This document shows, one piece after another, positions 4,753 through 6,439 of a DNA stretch of 6,439 nt. The DNA lies in assembly GCA_020056895.1 (NCBI GenBank), contig JAGVGV010000117.1, positions 1 through 6,439 of the forward strand. The letters are read 5' to 3'. This DNA comes from Deltaproteobacteria bacterium. Lineage in GTDB: Bacteria; Desulfobacterota; Desulfarculia; Adiutricales; JAGVGV01. How positions within the stretch are numbered: position 1 is the stretch's first letter; every line of letters starts with the position of its first letter. The position numbers and the translations under genes are program-made. The notes under the pieces are model-generated. The model worked only from the letters and a program-made list of their open reading frames with translations, ran no database searches and was not told the origin of the DNA.

Positions 4753-6439
4753 GTGAAACGGAAACCACTGAAAACCGATCCGCCTTCCCTCCCAATGGAG
4801 CCACCGGCCGGTTCCTTGAGCCCCCTGGCCGGCGGTTTGATCGGGTTGGATGCTTCCGGCCGCGTGGTTCAAGCCAACCCCGCCGCCCTGGCGCTGCTCA
4901 AAATCGGCCCGGATGATCTGTTGGGCCGGCCTTTGTCCCAAGTGCTCCCCGCCACGGCCGAAGGGGCGGCCCGATCCCTGTGTTCGGGAACTCCTTCTTG
5001 GGATTGGGAAGTGACCGAACCTTCAGGCCGGTGGATCGTGGATCTGGCGCCCTTGGCCCGAGGCCAGGAATCCGGAGGCCTGGTCTGCCGGTTCCGGCCA
5101 ACGGAAGAACTATCCGGCCTGGAAGACCGGCTCACCTCCCATGAACGGCTCAAACAACAGCTCGAAGCCATCATCAACCTCAGTTCGGACGGCCTATGGG
5201 TCTCCGACGGCGAAGGCCGGGTGCTCCGCGTCAACGACGCCTCGGAACGCCTGAATGGTTTGAAAGCCGCCGACGTAGTGGGCCGGAACCTCCAGGGCAT
5301 CGTGGATCAGGGGCTGGTGGATAGTTCGGTGACCTTGCGGGTGTTGGCCACCCGGGGGCCGGTCCATATGCTCCAGTATGTCAGCCGAACGCGGAAGCAC
5401 CTGCTCGTCACCGGCACGCCGCTGTTCGGAACCGACGGCCGGATCGACTTGGTGGTGGTGAACGAACGGGACCTGACCGAACTGAACAAGGTCAAGCATC
5501 AACTGGATCAGGCCCGCGAGGTAAGCGAAAAAATCAAGGACGAACTGCGGGAGCTGAGCCTGAGGGAACTGATAGACGAACCGTTGGTGGCCGAAAGCCC
5601 GGAATTCAAGGCGGTGTTGAAAACCGCGCTCAAACTGGCCCGGGCGGGCGTATCGAACATCCTGCTGCTGGGCGAATCCGGCACGGGCAAAGGCCTGGTG
5701 GCCAAACATATCCACAACCACGGAGTCCGGCGGGACCAGCCGTTTATACAGATCAACTGCGCGGCTCTGCCCGAAACGCTGTTCGAGGCCGAGCTGTTCG
5801 GGTATGAAAAAGGGGCCTTTACCGGCGCCCGGGAGCAGGGCAAGGCGGGGCTTTTTGAACTGGCCCAGGGGGGGACCCTGTTTCTGGACGAGATCGGCGA
5901 ACTGCCGCTCACGATCCAGGCCAAACTCCTGAAATACCTGGACGACCAGACGGTCCTGAGGCTGGGGGGAAACAAACCCACGCGGGTGGACTGCACCATC
6001 ATCGCGGCCACCAACCAGGACCTGGAAAGCCGGTCCCGGACCGGATCGTTCCGGCGGGACCTTTTGTACCGGCTCAATACCTTCACCATCCGCATCCCTC
6101 CCTTACGGGAACGGCCGGAAGACATTTTCGAACTGGCCCGGCTGTTTTTGGAAACCTGCAATCAAAGGTACGGCCTGAAGCGGCGGATCACGTCCCGGGG
6201 GCTGTCCCGGCTGCAGAAATACCCGTTTCCCGGCAACGTGCGCGAACTGAAAAGCCTGGTCAAAAAAACCGTGGTGATGAGCGAATCCGAGGTGCTGGAC
6301 GGCGACCTGGTGGAAGGCCTGGGGGGCTGGATGGAATCCCGGCCCGAGGACGACGCTCCGGCTTCCCGGCGGGCGCTGAACCAGGCGGTGTGGGACGCGG
6401 AAGAGGAAGCTTTGAAGGCGGCGCTGGCTCGGTGCGGGA
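4753..6439 (+). CDS. PAS-PAS sigma-54-dependent transcriptional activator, cut at the right edge
   Basis: 562 codons are visible and the frame is open at the right edge. Two PAS sensor domains come first: about 22-115 (GLIGLDASGRVVQANPAAL) and about 134-243 (DGLWVSDGEGRVLRVNDAS). A helical, probably coiled-coil linker follows (about 238-273). The sigma-54 AAA+ domain has Walker A GESGTGKG (307-314), GAFTGA (354-359), Walker B LFLDE with Asp379-Glu380, and sensor II FPGNVREL (492-499). The final residues EEEALKAALARCG look like the first helix of a Fis-type helix-turn-helix, whose remainder lies beyond the window. There is no receiver, so control is by a PAS ligand or a PAS-mediated interaction, not by phospho-relay. 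Walker A ends in Gly where Glu is usual; the catalytic Lys313 is present. Start GTG 4753 is chosen for its GAGG site and the promoter at 4626; alternatives are ATG 4582 (57 residues longer) and ATG 4795. It is divergent from the response regulator gene. Confidence 0.92.
   Translation, partial: MKRKPLKTDPPSLPMEPPAGSLSPLAGGLIGLDASGRVVQANPAALALLKIGPDDLLGRPLSQVLPATAEGAARSLCSGTPSWDWEVTEPSGRWIVDLAPLARGQESGGLVCRFRPTEELSGLEDRLTSHERLKQQLEAIINLSSDGLWVSDGEGRVLRVNDASERLNGLKAADVVGRNLQGIVDQGLVDSSVTLRVLATRGPVHMLQYVSRTRKHLLVTGTPLFGTDGRIDLVVVNERDLTELNKVKHQLDQAREVSEKIKDELRELSLRELIDEPLVAESPEFKAVLKTALKLARAGVSNILLLGESGTGKGLVAKHIHNHGVRRDQPFIQINCAALPETLFEAELFGYEKGAFTGAREQGKAGLFELAQGGTLFLDEIGELPLTIQAKLLKYLDDQTVLRLGGNKPTRVDCTIIAATNQDLESRSRTGSFRRDLLYRLNTFTIRIPPLRERPEDIFELARLFLETCNQRYGLKRRITSRGLSRLQKYPFPGNVRELKSLVKKTVVMSESEVLDGDLVEGLGGWMESRPEDDAPASRRALNQAVWDAEEEALKAALARCG

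Noticed and set aside
5194..6161. Long minus-strand frames (5194-5721 and 5508-6161)
   Set aside because: Both are antisense to the PAS and AAA+ domains of the plus-strand activator, which carries diagnostic motifs throughout.

Overview
The window reads as GC-rich bacterial chromosome, roughly 60% GC by eye, with tightly packed genes and strong G/C bias at third codon positions. Two NtrC-type sigma-54 activators (bacterial enhancer-binding proteins, bEBPs) sit close together with a receiver-TPR protein and a TetR-family regulator. This mix is typical of Desulfobacterota (former Deltaproteobacteria, sulfate-reducing or syntrophic lineages). That assignment is inference from gene style only; no rRNA, tRNA or clear marker gene is present.

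Layout, left to right. Positions 1-39 hold the first 13 codons of a gene that leaves the left edge on the minus strand. Upstream of it, also on the minus strand, is a complete TetR-family repressor gene (212-817), then a 342-base non-coding stretch with its probable promoter and several operator-like repeats. Next, still on the minus strand, is a gene for a degenerate CheY-like receiver domain fused to about seven TPRs (1160-2443). It is followed by a complete response regulator of the REC / sigma-54 AAA+ / Fis-HTH type (2612-4129, minus), with a hairpin terminator just downstream of it at 2551-2574. A control region of about 620 bases (4130-4752) then separates it from a divergently transcribed second sigma-54 activator on the plus strand. 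This one has two PAS domains instead of a receiver and runs off the right edge (4753-6439) within its DNA-binding domain.

How the genes may work together (inference). The central part is a signalling block: a phosphorylation-controlled bEBP and a PAS-sensing bEBP share one divergent control region. That region carries a perfect 10-bp inverted repeat, a second 6-bp inverted repeat, and sigma-70-like promoters pointing both ways. The receiver-TPR protein has lost the phospho-acceptor Asp and the other catalytic receiver residues, so it probably acts as a phosphorylation-independent adaptor. No histidine kinase is visible, so the response regulator is an orphan within this window. No clear sigma-54 (-24/-12) promoter was found, so the targets of both bEBPs probably lie elsewhere. 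The TetR gene and the partial gene downstream look like a separate unit, repressor plus probable target.

I found no mobile element, CRISPR array, RNA gene or clear sign of horizontal transfer. The parts most worth a second look are the degenerate receiver-TPR protein and the divergent bEBP control region.
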